The notes under the pieces were generated by a model. The model was not told where the DNA came from. It saw nothing but the letters and a program-made list of their open reading frames with translations, and did not search any database. Shown piece after piece: positions 43,679-53,488 of a stretch of 64,000 nucleotides of DNA. Positions within the stretch are counted from its first letter, which is position 1. Each line of letters starts with the position of its first letter. Source of the DNA: MPNP01 sp965215545 (lineage in GTDB: Bacteria > Pseudomonadota > Alphaproteobacteria > Rhodobacterales > Rhodobacteraceae); assembly GCA_965215545.1 (NCBI GenBank), contig OZ244066.1:620001-684000 (forward strand), in the 5' to 3' direction. A program made the position numbers and the translations under genes.

Positions 43679-45121
43679 ATGCCAAGTACCCATCTCGATC
43701 CCCCATCCCCCACCTTTCAGCCCTTTGCCACGAACCTTGATCGCGACACCGCCCTCAGGATCCTGCAGTCGGCGGCCCGGGGCGGTGACGATGGCGAGAT
43801 TTTCCTCGAGAGAACCCGAACCGAAGAGATCACCTTTGATGACGGGTGCGTCAAGTCAGCAAGCTCCAATCGCCATGAGGGGTTTGGTCTTCGCATCGTC
43901 TGCGGCACCACCACCGGTTATGCCCATGCCAATACCCTGTCCGAGCCGGCCCTGGCCAAGGCCGCCCGGACCGCCCGCCTGGCCGTCCGTGATGGGGGCG
44001 GGACCCTCGCTCCCTCACCCGAGCGCACCAACCGGACACTCTATACCGATGAGGATCCCCACACATCCTGCAGCTTTGCCCGGAAGGTCGAGCTCATGCA
44101 GGCCATTGATGCCCATGTGCGTGCCCTTGATCCCCGCATCATCCAGGCCACCGCCACGCTGACAACTTCCTTCCAGGAGGTCGAGATTCTCCGCGTGGAC
44201 GGGCAGCTTTACAGTGACTGCCGGCCCATGTCACGGATCAACGTCGCCGTCATCGTCGAAGACAATGGTCGTCGCGAGTCCGGCTACAGCGGCACCGGGG
44301 GCCGCATCACTCCCGACGATCTGATGGACCCCGCCTGCTGGCAGGAGCTGGCCGCCGATGCGCTGCGCATTGCCACGGTCAATCTCGATGCCGAACCGGC
44401 CCCCGCCGGCGTCATCGATGTCGTGCTCGGTCCCGGCTGGCCCGGCATTCTCCTGCATGAGGCCATCGGCCATGGTCTGGAGGGGGATTTCAACCGCAAG
44501 GGCACCTCGGCCTTTGCCGGGCTCATGGGCCAGCGCATCGCCGCGCCCGGAGTCACGGTCCTCGATGACGGAACCCTGCCGAACCGGCGGGGCTCAATCT
44601 CCATCGATGATGAAGGTACCGCCAGCCAGGCCACCACTCTCATCGAGGACGGCATCCTGACCGGCTTCATGCAGGATCGCATGAATGCCCGCCTCATGGA
44701 TACCGCCCCGACCGGCAACGGCCGGCGCCAGTCCTACGCCCACGCCCCCATGCCCCGCATGACCAACACCTACATGCTCGCGGGTGATCAATCCCCCGAT
44801 TCGATCGTCGCCGACCTCAAGGATGGCATCCACGCTGTCGGGTTCGGGGGCGGCCAGGTCGACATCACCAATGGCAAGTTCGTGTTTTCCTGCACCGAGG
44901 CCTACCGCATCCGCAATGGTCGACGCATCGCACCCGTCAGGAATGCCACCCTCATCGGGGACGGCCCCACCGTCCTCCGCAACATCCAGGCCATCGGCAA
45001 CGACATGGAACTTGACCCCGGCATCGGCAACTGCGGCAAGAACGGCCAATGGGTCCCGGTCTGCGTCGGTCTCCCCACCCTCATGATCGGCGGCCTCACC
45101 GTCGGGGGCAGTGCTGTCTGA
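43679..45121 (+). CDS. tldD: Metalloprotease TldD
   Basis: The 480-residue protein has the TldD zinc motif HEAIGHGLEGD and the preceding VVLGPGWPGILL strand, plus the C-terminal GGGQVDITNGKFVFSCTEAY block. TldD pairs with TldE/PmbA to degrade unfolded peptides; tldE is not in the window. AAGGAG lies about ten bases before the start. Confidence 0.95.
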   Translation: MPSTHLDPPSPTFQPFATNLDRDTALRILQSAARGGDDGEIFLERTRTEEITFDDGCVKSASSNRHEGFGLRIVCGTTTGYAHANTLSEPALAKAARTARLAVRDGGGTLAPSPERTNRTLYTDEDPHTSCSFARKVELMQAIDAHVRALDPRIIQATATLTTSFQEVEILRVDGQLYSDCRPMSRINVAVIVEDNGRRESGYSGTGGRITPDDLMDPACWQELAADALRIATVNLDAEPAPAGVIDVVLGPGWPGILLHEAIGHGLEGDFNRKGTSAFAGLMGQRIAAPGVTVLDDGTLPNRRGSISIDDEGTASQATTLIEDGILTGFMQDRMNARLMDTAPTGNGRRQSYAHAPMPRMTNTYMLAGDQSPDSIVADLKDGIHAVGFGGGQVDITNGKFVFSCTEAYRIRNGRRIAPVRNATLIGDGPTVLRNIQAIGNDMELDPGIGNCGKNGQWVPVCVGLPTLMIGGLTVGGSAV

Positions 45122-45388
45122 CCCACCTGTTGTTTTCCAACCCCCGTGCCACTCTGAACACATTTCTCAGATTGGTCCAAAGCATTCGGGACAATTTGTC
45201 CCGGTTTCTTCCAGGCGCTGGCCGGCACCCACACCACCCCGACCGCCTTGGCCGGTAGGTGGCGCGTCTGGCGGGCCAGGACATGAGAGATCCACGCCGC
45301 GTCCACCCGGACAGGACCGGTGCCAGTTGTCGTGATCCCACCGGTGCGGTCCCGAGGAATGCTCGCTCGGAACCAGGCCCAGGACCTA

Positions 45389-45613
45389 TCAATGCAACAC
45401 ACCTGACTCCGCATCCGTCATCTGCACCTTGCTGTTCTCCCAGGTCCTGATGGCCAACACACACTCGGCAAGGTTCCGAATGCCCTGCCAGAGTGTCCCG
45501 GTCCCGGGCAGGGGCTGACGCTTCGCGGGATGGAAGCCGGCCAGACCACCAGTCAGGACCACGAACCGCTCGATCGTCATCGCCCGGGCCGCCCCAGCCC
45601 ATCGACAGGACAC
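45389..45613 (-). pseudogene. IS4-type transposase C-terminal fragment, inverted copy
   Basis: The minus strand encodes ARAMTIERFVVLTGGLAGFH, then PLPGTGTLWQGIRNLAECVL, nearly identical to the end of the plus-strand relic at 46060-46857. The spacing of a GTxTLWxG stretch near the C terminus is typical of IS4 (IS50-like) transposases. Nothing of the catalytic part remains here. Upstream, 45122-45388 shows no gene. Confidence 0.65.
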
Positions 45614-46059
45614 GCCTGACCCGTCCCTGCTTTCATGCCCTACCGTTCCGCACTCTGCCGATCGGCATGCAACAGAGATCAGCCGAGACAGCTGCAGGGT
45701 TCGTCAGGGCCTGCCGCCTTGCCGCGCGCTCTCCTGTTGATCGGACCCCTGGTCCCTGCCACCAGTCACGGCTGGCGAGGACCACCGCAGCTGGGAGGCC
45801 ATGCTGGCCACGCATCACCCGGAAGGATGGTCCCGCGCCCCCGGGGCGGTCAGGTCCGCCCCATCATGGGATTGGCAACCGGGATCCATGCCGAGGCGCA
45901 CGGCATCCTCGGCGGCATCGGCTGGTCCGCCGGTGCCCCGGAGGCTCTCCATCACCCCGAGGGGCCAATAGCGGTCGGATCGTCACCAACCATCGCTTCC
46001 TGCTCTTGCCCGGTGTGCAGGTGAAGCGGCGGGCTGGCCATGGCTCCGGCGGACGGTGG
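45614..46059. other. No gene recognised
   Basis: About 450 bases between two oppositely oriented IS4-type relics. It may contain further decayed transposase, but no residue-level match was found. Confidence 0.4.
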
Positions 46060-46857
46060 AGCTGAAGCCCCTCACTGACGGGTGGCAGGCGACACTGTGC
46101 ACGGTGCCCCGGCGTGTCCTCGGCCTCTGCCTGGCCCATGCCGACTGCCGGCAGGCCAGGACCTTGCAGCAAGCTGCGGGCAAGGCCAGGTGCCGCTGGT
46201 CCGGGCCAACAGCGGTGTCCAGCGCCGGGCGCGGGTGGCCAGGCTGACGGTGCGCTGCCAGCCCGTGTCCGCCGCCAGGCGGGCGGGCCACTGCACTGGC
46301 TGCTGCTGATCGGAGGCGGTGCTTGGAGCACGGTGGCAGATGACCTTGACTGTGCCAGGACCATCCTGCACCGGTCCGCACGGTGCTGGCGCCTCGCGTG
46401 CATCTTCCACGCCTGCAAGCCGGGCACCCGCATCGCGGACCGTCATCTCGACACCGCTGACGATCTCAGGACGTGCTTGGCCTTCGATGCCATCACCGCC
46501 CGGCATGATAACCTCGGTCCGGGATCGTGCGCATCTTGCCCGGACCCGGGCCGGTGTGCCCGCCAGGTCCTTCGTCGGCAAGGATGCGATCATGGGACTC
46601 TGTGTGCTGGCAGCCGACGGGGTGTCCGCAAGGCCCGGACCCCGCCCGAGGCGGCGCGGGCGATGACGATCGAGCGGTTCGTGGTCCTCACGGGTGGTCT
46701 GGCAGGGCTCCATCCCGCAAAGCGTCAGCCCCTGCCCGGGACCGGGACGTTCTGGCAGGGGGTTCGGATCCTTGCCGAGCGTGTGTTGGCAATCAGGACA
46801 TGGGAAAGGGCCAGGATGCAGGGGGATGGTGGGGAGTCAAGTGGTGTGTTGGATTGA
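46060..46857 (+). pseudogene. Degenerate IS4-family transposase
   Basis: The plus strand retains ARCWRLACIFHACKPGTRIA, then ADRHLDTADDLRTCLAFDAI, the region after the last catalytic Glu of IS50-like enzymes. It ends MTIERFVVLTGGLAGLHPAK with PLPGTGTFWQGVRILAERVL. Frameshifts and missing catalytic aspartates show that it is dead. It lies in inverted orientation to the fragment at 45389-45613. Confidence 0.65.
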
Positions 46858-46925
46858 TAGGGCTGGGGACCCACCGTCCGTACCGGTACCGTTGGTCTCC
46901 AGAGCCATCGGACTCGAAAACCCCA

Positions 46926-48494
46926 TCAGTCGATGCCGACCCCCTCCGCCCGCACCTCCAAGAGGTTGCGGGCCTCCCGTCCACAGGCGATGGCAACGAG
47001 ATGGACGGGCTGGCCATGATGGGCGTCGGCATAGCCCCGGTCCCGCATCTGGGCAAACGCCGCGGTCAGGGCAGCCTCCGCAGCGTCCGCACTGGCCGCC
47101 ATCTTGAACTCGAGGATGAACACCTGTGCCCCGAGATGGACCACCAGGTCGGCCCGGCCATGGCTGGTGGCGGCCTCGGCGTGCACCTCCACGCCAATGG
47201 ATCGGAAGACCATGTGCAACAGGCTGGCATACCAGGCCTCGTAGCGAGCGAGGTCGCCTGTGGCGTGCCACTGGTAGGGAATGCTGGCCAGCCAGGCGCG
47301 GAGCGTGGCCGCGAACCCTGTGAAGTCGTTGGCCTGCAGAAGTGCACAGAGGTCATGTCCCTGCCGCGTCGTTTCCGTGACGGTCTGGCCCAGATACGCA
47401 AGCAGGCCCTGATTCAGGCTGATGCGGACTTCCTGATTGGGATAGTCGAGCCGGTAGAGGGTGTTGAAGCCCGCCTGCTCCTCATCGGTGATGGTCAGGT
47501 ACCCCGTCTGGAACAGCAGGGCCTCGGGGCTGATGGCATCGACATCGAACCTGGAGACCAGCGCCTCGTCGGCCAGGCAGCCCTCCAGGTCCAGCGGGCT
47601 GACCGACTTGGCCTTGAGGGTCTCGAACAGGAAGGTCGGCGAGCCGGTCTGGAACCAGTAGGGTTTGAACTTGCGCTTCCGCAACAGCAACAGCACATCG
47701 AAGGGGTTGTAGAGGCGCGCGGTGCCCAGCCAGTGGTAGCCGTTGTACCAGCTGCGGATGGCGTCGCGGTCGAGACCGTCCATCTCGGGAGCAAAGACGG
47801 TATCGAGATCGGCCTCGGTGTAGCCACAGAGGGTGGCAAAGCGGGGATCGAGGCTGATGTCCTCGAGGTTGTTCAGCCCCGAGAACAGGCTGACCTTCGA
47901 GAACATGCTGATGCCGGTGACGAACACGAAGCGGACATGGGCGGCACTGTCCTTGATGATGCCGTAGAAACCGCGCAGATAGTCGCGGTTGGCCCGGGCC
48001 CGGGCGGAGTCGTGCAGTGAGTCGAGGATCGGTTTGTCGTATTCGTCGACGAGGACCACGACCCGCTGGCCGGTCTGGCGATGGAGGCGGTCCAGAAGAT
48101 TGCGCAGGCGGCGCGGGCCGGTATCCGAGGTGGCGGCTGGCGGGAGGCCAGCATGCCGCTCGAGGCCTTCCAGCTGTTCGATGATGTCGCCCTCGATCTC
48201 CTCCGGGGCGCTGTACGTCCCACCAAAGCTCAACCGCAGCACGGGGTGGGTTGTCGACCAGTCCCAATGGTCATGGATGGCCAGCCCTTGGAAGAGGGCC
48301 TCCTGGCTCTCGAAGAGGGCCCGGAGCGTGTCGAGGAGCAGACTCTTGCCGAAGCGGCGGGGGCGGGACAGGAAGTAGTGCCGTCCCTCGGCCACCAACT
48401 GCCGGATCAGTGGGGTCTTGTCGACGTAGTAGAAGTCCTCACACCGGATGGTCGTGAAGTCCTGGATACCGATGGGCAGGTGGGAGCGGGTCAT
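46926..48494 (-). CDS. AAA-ATPase-like protein with C-terminal PD-(D/E)XK nuclease domain, copy 2
   Basis: The 522-residue protein is highly similar along its whole length to the copy at 3333-4901. It keeps Walker A PRRFGKS, Walker B VVVLVDEYDKP and the nuclease core GRADLVV with ILEFKM. It differs most at about residues 375-400, where copy 1 reads NPQGRVPLDEG and this one LGQTVTETTRQ. A same-strand coiled-coil membrane protein gene lies 161 bases upstream and could be co-transcribed. Both domains look active. Confidence 0.9.
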   Translation of the reverse strand: MTRSHLPIGIQDFTTIRCEDFYYVDKTPLIRQLVAEGRHYFLSRPRRFGKSLLLDTLRALFESQEALFQGLAIHDHWDWSTTHPVLRLSFGGTYSAPEEIEGDIIEQLEGLERHAGLPPAATSDTGPRRLRNLLDRLHRQTGQRVVVLVDEYDKPILDSLHDSARARANRDYLRGFYGIIKDSAAHVRFVFVTGISMFSKVSLFSGLNNLEDISLDPRFATLCGYTEADLDTVFAPEMDGLDRDAIRSWYNGYHWLGTARLYNPFDVLLLLRKRKFKPYWFQTGSPTFLFETLKAKSVSPLDLEGCLADEALVSRFDVDAISPEALLFQTGYLTITDEEQAGFNTLYRLDYPNQEVRISLNQGLLAYLGQTVTETTRQGHDLCALLQANDFTGFAATLRAWLASIPYQWHATGDLARYEAWYASLLHMVFRSIGVEVHAEAATSHGRADLVVHLGAQVFILEFKMAASADAAEAALTAAFAQMRDRGYADAHHGQPVHLVAIACGREARNLLEVRAEGVGID

Positions 48495-48655
48495 GCTGGC
48501 CTTCCGTGGCTGGCGATCATGGCAAAGATCAGGCGGTCGCGCGGCGGGTCATGGCTTCGTGCAACTGGACCTGATCTGTCCAGACACCCTCAAGGGTGGC
48601 TGTTCAGGTTCGCGGACAGCGTCTCCATGGTTTGTACGGGTCCGCAGGGCGAGTA

Positions 48656-48877
48656 TCAGCTGCCAAACGCAAGCCCGAGGGTGATTCCGGTCACGACAGC
48701 ACCGAACACCAAGGCAAAGATCCAGACCCGTTGACTGGCCATATCCGCCCGCAGACGGTCAAACGCAGCATTGTTGCGATCCAGGGCGCTCTCATACTCC
48801 GCTTTCAGCATTTCCATACGTTCCTCCATCACGGCCACGTCCTTGGCCAAAGTGTGCATGTCGGGGTCAGGATTCAT
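48656..48877 (-). CDS. Small coiled-coil membrane protein
   Basis: The 73-residue protein has an N-terminal predicted coiled coil (DVAVMEERMEMLKAEYESAL) and one C-terminal membrane helix (VWIFALVFGAVVTGITLGLA). It resembles DUF1640-type short bacterial proteins only in layout. The gene is upstream of and co-oriented with AAA/nuclease copy 2. A similar layout with the helix first occurs in the 87-residue protein at 60950-61213. Confidence 0.65.
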   Translation of the reverse strand: MNPDPDMHTLAKDVAVMEERMEMLKAEYESALDRNNAAFDRLRADMASQRVWIFALVFGAVVTGITLGLAFGS

Positions 48878-50021
48878 GCCTGCAGGATACAGCAGGGGCC
48901 GCGGGCGGTCAACGGGTGGGATGGACCCCCAATCCGCGATCAAATCCCCCGCATCCGCCACGGGGGCCCAGTGTTCCCGCATCCCGCCCCGCTTCGCCCC
49001 CTGTGCCGGTGCGGGGGCGGCTTGCATCCCAGCCAGGGGGTAGCAGTGGACCCGTGGCCCCGAGTCCGACCCCAAGGACCATTGCCGCCACCGGGGCGAC
49101 GGGGGTGTGCACGCCGGGGGACACCGGGTCCCGCCCGGTGCCGGGGCCGACCCGAGAGATTGTTCTGCGGAGGGTCCGGGGTCAGGCGGGCACCGGGGCG
49201 GTCGGAGTTCATCGTTGCCCTGACAAGGATGGGCGAGCACGACCCCCCTCCCCCTGCATGGCGGGCGCGACGGCCTGCCACGCTGATGATGCGGGCCCGG
49301 CACCGCGTCATCCGGACCCAGTGCCAGGCAGGATCGCGGCGGCGTCGCTGGCCGCGGGCAACGGTGGTGTGATGCCAGCCGGCCTTGGCCCCGAACTTGC
49401 CGGAGGAAACCGGGCCACCCGACCACCGGATCGGGTTCTTGGCCGACCCGATGGACCGGTGCGCAGCCGCCGCGCGTCCGCAGTGACCGTTGGCGGCGGC
49501 AAGGTTGGCGGCCGCGGGGCCAGGAGTCGCAACGGTGCGGGTCGCAGCGCCAGCATCGGCTGGACCTGTTGCCGCATGGGGCACCCGGGCAGCACGCCCG
49601 GGATCGCATCGGTCGCGGTCGGGCAGCGATCGATTGCCAGAAGATCACATGGGAGGGCGTGCTGCGACACAGCGCCCATCCGCGTCCGGCGCGGACCCGT
49701 CCGCCGGCTGCGGCGCGCCGAGCGCGTCCCTGGTCACCGTCTGGATGGGTGCCCCGGTGACGAAGGGGATGCGGTCCCAAACTTTGACATGGCCGGTCGA
49801 ATTCGCAGGGTCCAGCCACAACCCAGGGCAAGGTGGATTGAGTTCCCGCCGTCAGGGCAGGCAAACTGGGCCGAAAGGCGAGGCAAGAGCCCGGATTTGG
49901 TCAAAATGGTGACTCATGAAAACGCCTGAATTTCGCCGTCTTGACAAATTCGGACTTGACGGTCCACATATGAAGCCACACATAAGGTCACCCCTGATTG
50001 TGCTTGAGGTGGAGTATTCCC
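48878..50021. other. No gene supported
   Basis: Over 1.1 kb of very GC-rich sequence upstream of topA. Long open frames exist on both strands, but they are rich in Arg, Pro and Gly and lack motifs, as expected by chance at this composition. The topA promoter must lie near its right end. Confidence 0.5.
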
Positions 50022-52655
50022 ATGCCGGTACTCGTTGTTGAATCCCCTGCCAAGGCCAAGACAATCGGCAAGTATCTTGGCAAGGACTACACCGTTCTGG
50101 CCACCAACGGGCACATCCGCAATCTCGTGCGCAAGGATGGCTCCGTCGACCCCGATGATTCCTTCCGCATGACCTGGGAGATCCTTCCCGAGAAGAAAAA
50201 ACAGATCGATGCCATTGCCAGGGCCTGCAAGGACAGTGACGTACTGATCCTGGCCACGGACCGGGATCGGGAAGGCGAGGCAATCGGCTGGCATCTGACC
50301 GAGGTGCTGGGCAGCAGACGGGGCAAGGTCCTGCCCAAGGAAGTCTGCCGGATCACCTTTGATGCCATCACCCGCAAGTCGATCGAGGAGGGGCTCAGGA
50401 ATCCCGGTGTCATCAATCAGGATCTCGTCGAGGCCTACCTGACCCGCTCAGCACTTGACTATCTCGTCGGCTTTGGCATCTCGCCCGTTCTCTGGCGCCG
50501 GTTCCCGGTCGGCAGGTCAGCCGGTCGGGTCCAGTCCGCCTGCCTGCGGCTCATCGCCGAGCGTGAGACAGAGATCGAGGTCTTCGTCCAGCGCGAATAC
50601 TGGACCCTCACAGCCCGGCTGGCCAATACCGGGGACCGGGACAAGGCCTTCGATGCCACCCTCAAGGTGCTCGATGGCCGGAAACTCGGCAAGTTCGCGC
50701 TCGCCACAGAGGAGGCCGCCAGGGCCGCCAGGGCCAAGGTCATGGCCGCCGACCTGCAGGTGGCCGCAGTCAAGTCGGCACCGGTCTCCCAGTCACCACC
50801 CCCACCCTTCATCACGGCCACCCTCCAGCAGGCTGCCATCCAATCGCTGGGATTCAGTGCCAGCCAGACGATGTCGGTGGCCCAGAAACTCTATGAGGAC
50901 GGTCTGATTACCTACATGCGGACCGACTCGGTCACCATGTCCCCGGAAGCCCACGCCGAGGTCCGTTCCGTCATCAATGACCGTTATGGCATGCCCTATG
51001 CCCTGTCCCGCCCCCGTGTGTACAAGAGCAAGGTCCGCAATGCTCAGGAGGCCCATGAATGCATTCGACCCTCATCCTTCGGGATCCACCCCGATGAGAT
51101 CCGCAACCGGACTGCCGACCAGCGGCATCTCTACGGATTGATCTGGAAGCGGGCGGTGGCCAGCCAGATGAAGAATGCCACCTTCAACAAAACCACAATC
51201 ACCGTCAGCACGCCCGATGAGAGCATCATGCTGTCGGCAGCAGGTCGGGTCCGCACTTTCGATGGCTACCAGAAACTCCTTGACAACGAGTCGGAGGGAG
51301 CTCGCCAGAATTCCGACGAGGCCACCCGGCCCCTGCCTGACATCGCGACCGGTACATCCCTGACCACCGAGGACGTGACTCCCCACCAGCACTTCACCAA
51401 GCCGCCCCCGCGTTACACGGAAGCGTCCATCGTCAAGGAGATGGTTGAACTCGGCATTGGCCGCCCCTCGACCTATGCCAGTGTGCTCTCCACCATCCGC
51501 GAGCGGGGCTATGTCGAACAGGTCAAGCGCACGCTGGTCCCGACAACCGCCGGGCGCCTTACCATCGTGTTCCTGGCCTCCTACTTCAACCGCTATATCG
51601 AATACGAGTACACGGCCTCCCTTGAAGAGGATCTTGACACGGTCTCGCGGGGCAAGGCCAATCGCCTCCAGGTCCTCGAGGCCTTCTGGTCGGGGTTTTC
51701 GGCATCGCTCGCGGCAGCCATGGATCTCAAACCCCGGGAGGTGAGGGAAAACGTCACCGCCGCCGCCCTCCCGCTTCTCCTGCCCGACGAGGTTGCCGAG
51801 TCCGGCACCGGCCTGCTCCCCTGCCCCGCCTGTTCCGAGGGTCACCTTCTCATCAATGTCTCCCGCAAGGGCAGTGATCCCTTCCTCGGCTGCAGCCGCT
51901 ATCCTGACTGCACCCATCTGCGCAATCTGACCCAGCGCACCGAACGACGCATCGGGACAGCCGAGCCGCCCGCGAATACACCTGACATCATGCTCAAGGA
52001 CGGCCGCTACGGTCCCTACATCGAGTCCGGTGACCAACGGGTCAGCCTGCCCCGCGACATCAAGCCCGACGACCTGACTGAGGACCTTGCACTGCAGCTG
52101 CTCTCGCTCCCGCGCACTCTCGCTCCGGCGACCCCGGATGCCGAACCGATTCTCGCCCGCCTTGGTCGCTATGGTCCGTATATCTCGCAGGGCAAGACCA
52201 ATGCCCGCCTCCGGGCCACCCGCGATCTTTTCACCATCGATGCTGACACCGCCCGCACGCTGCTTGCCCAGCGCAGCCAACCCCGCGGCACCCTGCGCGA
52301 GATCACCAACGGCACCGACACCCTCCGCATCATGCAGGGCCGCTATGGTCCCTACATTGCCTGCAACGGCCAGAACATCACCATCCCTGCCACCGTCTCA
52401 CCCGACTCCCTCACCGACGAAGCCGCCTGGCAACTCGTGACCGAACACACGGCCCGCGCCGCCGCTGCCGCCCTCGGCGACCATCCCAAGGGCGGCCCGA
52501 TCCAGCTCCTCGACGGCCGCTACGGTCCCTATGTCAAATGGAAACGCATCAATGCCAGCCTTCCCAAGGGCACCGACCCGGCCAGTCTGACCCTCGAGGC
52601 CGCTGTCACACTCATTGATGCCAAGGCCAGCACCCGCCGCCGTTCCAGGCGGTGA
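50022..52655 (+). CDS. topA: DNA topoisomerase I
   Basis: The 877-residue type IA topoisomerase relaxes negative supercoils. It has the TOPRIM start VLVVESPAKAKTIGKYLG and the acidic DRDREGEAIGWHL, the active-site tyrosine in GLITYMRTDSVTMS, a zinc-ribbon region (LLPCPACSEGH, LGCSRYPDC) and several C-terminal repeats containing GRYGPYI. The start at 50022 has GGAG upstream; an in-frame ATG eight codons earlier is less likely. Confidence 0.96.
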   Translation: MPVLVVESPAKAKTIGKYLGKDYTVLATNGHIRNLVRKDGSVDPDDSFRMTWEILPEKKKQIDAIARACKDSDVLILATDRDREGEAIGWHLTEVLGSRRGKVLPKEVCRITFDAITRKSIEEGLRNPGVINQDLVEAYLTRSALDYLVGFGISPVLWRRFPVGRSAGRVQSACLRLIAERETEIEVFVQREYWTLTARLANTGDRDKAFDATLKVLDGRKLGKFALATEEAARAARAKVMAADLQVAAVKSAPVSQSPPPPFITATLQQAAIQSLGFSASQTMSVAQKLYEDGLITYMRTDSVTMSPEAHAEVRSVINDRYGMPYALSRPRVYKSKVRNAQEAHECIRPSSFGIHPDEIRNRTADQRHLYGLIWKRAVASQMKNATFNKTTITVSTPDESIMLSAAGRVRTFDGYQKLLDNESEGARQNSDEATRPLPDIATGTSLTTEDVTPHQHFTKPPPRYTEASIVKEMVELGIGRPSTYASVLSTIRERGYVEQVKRTLVPTTAGRLTIVFLASYFNRYIEYEYTASLEEDLDTVSRGKANRLQVLEAFWSGFSASLAAAMDLKPREVRENVTAAALPLLLPDEVAESGTGLLPCPACSEGHLLINVSRKGSDPFLGCSRYPDCTHLRNLTQRTERRIGTAEPPANTPDIMLKDGRYGPYIESGDQRVSLPRDIKPDDLTEDLALQLLSLPRTLAPATPDAEPILARLGRYGPYISQGKTNARLRATRDLFTIDADTARTLLAQRSQPRGTLREITNGTDTLRIMQGRYGPYIACNGQNITIPATVSPDSLTDEAAWQLVTEHTARAAAAALGDHPKGGPIQLLDGRYGPYVKWKRINASLPKGTDPASLTLEAAVTLIDAKASTRRRSRR

Positions 52656-52724
52656 TCCCGGCTCCGCAACGCCTGCCCCTGACATCCATCCCGTTCCCAT
52701 CCCCGACCACACAGGATGACCTCC

Positions 52725-53123
52725 ATGCTCGGCCCCCTCAATCACATCGCCATCGTGGTCCCGGACCTCGCGGTTGCCATCGACCTCTACCAATCCTCCA
52801 TGGGTGCCACCGTCTCGGCCCCTGCCCCCATGCCTGAACACGGGGTGACCGTCGCCTTTGTAACCCTGCCCAACACCAAGATCGAGCTCATGGAACCGCT
52901 CGGCGAGGCCAGTCCGGTGGCGAATTTCCTCACGCGCAATCCCGCCGGCGGGATCCACCACATCTGTCTGGAAGTTCCCTCGGTCGATGCCGCTGTCGAA
53001 ACCCTCGCTGCCTCGGGCATCCGCACCCTCGGGACGCCCAGGGCCGGGGCCCACGACAAGCTCGTGGTGTTCCTGCACCCCAGGGATTGCCACGGCACCC
53101 TGATTGAGTTCGAGGAGGTCTGA
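52725..53123 (+). CDS. mce: Methylmalonyl-CoA epimerase
   Basis: The 132-residue VOC-fold protein begins MLGPLNHIAIVVPDLAVAID and has the metal and substrate blocks KIELMEPLGEASPVANFL, GGIHHICLEV and GTLIEFEEV. It interconverts the methylmalonyl-CoA epimers in propionyl-CoA use. The start at 52725 matches family starts and has AGGA upstream. It is followed three bases later by a DUF1467 gene, a usual alphaproteobacterial pair. Confidence 0.94.
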   Translation: MLGPLNHIAIVVPDLAVAIDLYQSSMGATVSAPAPMPEHGVTVAFVTLPNTKIELMEPLGEASPVANFLTRNPAGGIHHICLEVPSVDAAVETLAASGIRTLGTPRAGAHDKLVVFLHPRDCHGTLIEFEEV

Positions 53124-53126
53124 GCC

Positions 53127-53408
53127 ATGGGGGTTGCCGCCGCCCTTGTCCTCTATGCCGTGATCTGGTTCCTCTGCCTGTTCATCATGCTGCCCCGCGC
53201 CATCCGCACCCAAGGCGACTCTGGCCCGGTTGTCTCCGGGACCCCGGCCTCGGCACCCACCGATCCCCAGCTCGCTGTCAAACTCAAATGGACAACCCTG
53301 CTGACCACCCTCATCTGGGCCCTTGTCTGCAGCCTCATCATCAGCGGCCTCATCACCATCGAGGACATCGACCTCTTCAATCGCTGGTCCTCCGACCCGG
53401 CCCGATAG
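53127..53408 (+). CDS. DUF1467 family membrane protein
   Basis: A 93-residue protein with two membrane helices (ALVLYAVIWFLCLFIMLPRA and LTTLIWALVCSLIISGLITI) matching DUF1467. GGAGG precedes the start, within the end of mce. The function is unknown; the link to mce is conserved. Confidence 0.88.
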   Translation: MGVAAALVLYAVIWFLCLFIMLPRAIRTQGDSGPVVSGTPASAPTDPQLAVKLKWTTLLTTLIWALVCSLIISGLITIEDIDLFNRWSSDPAR

Positions 53409-53488
53409 GCCCTGGCCCGCCACAAGGACTTCCACCCCATCCGCCTGGCCTCGCAGCCTCGGGATTCACGCCCCTCTGGCCGATGCCA

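Noticed and set aside
48916..49929. Plus-strand 337-codon frame in the gap before topA
   Set aside because: Arg, Pro and Gly rich, no motif, no ribosome site; overlapping frames of similar length exist on the opposite strand.
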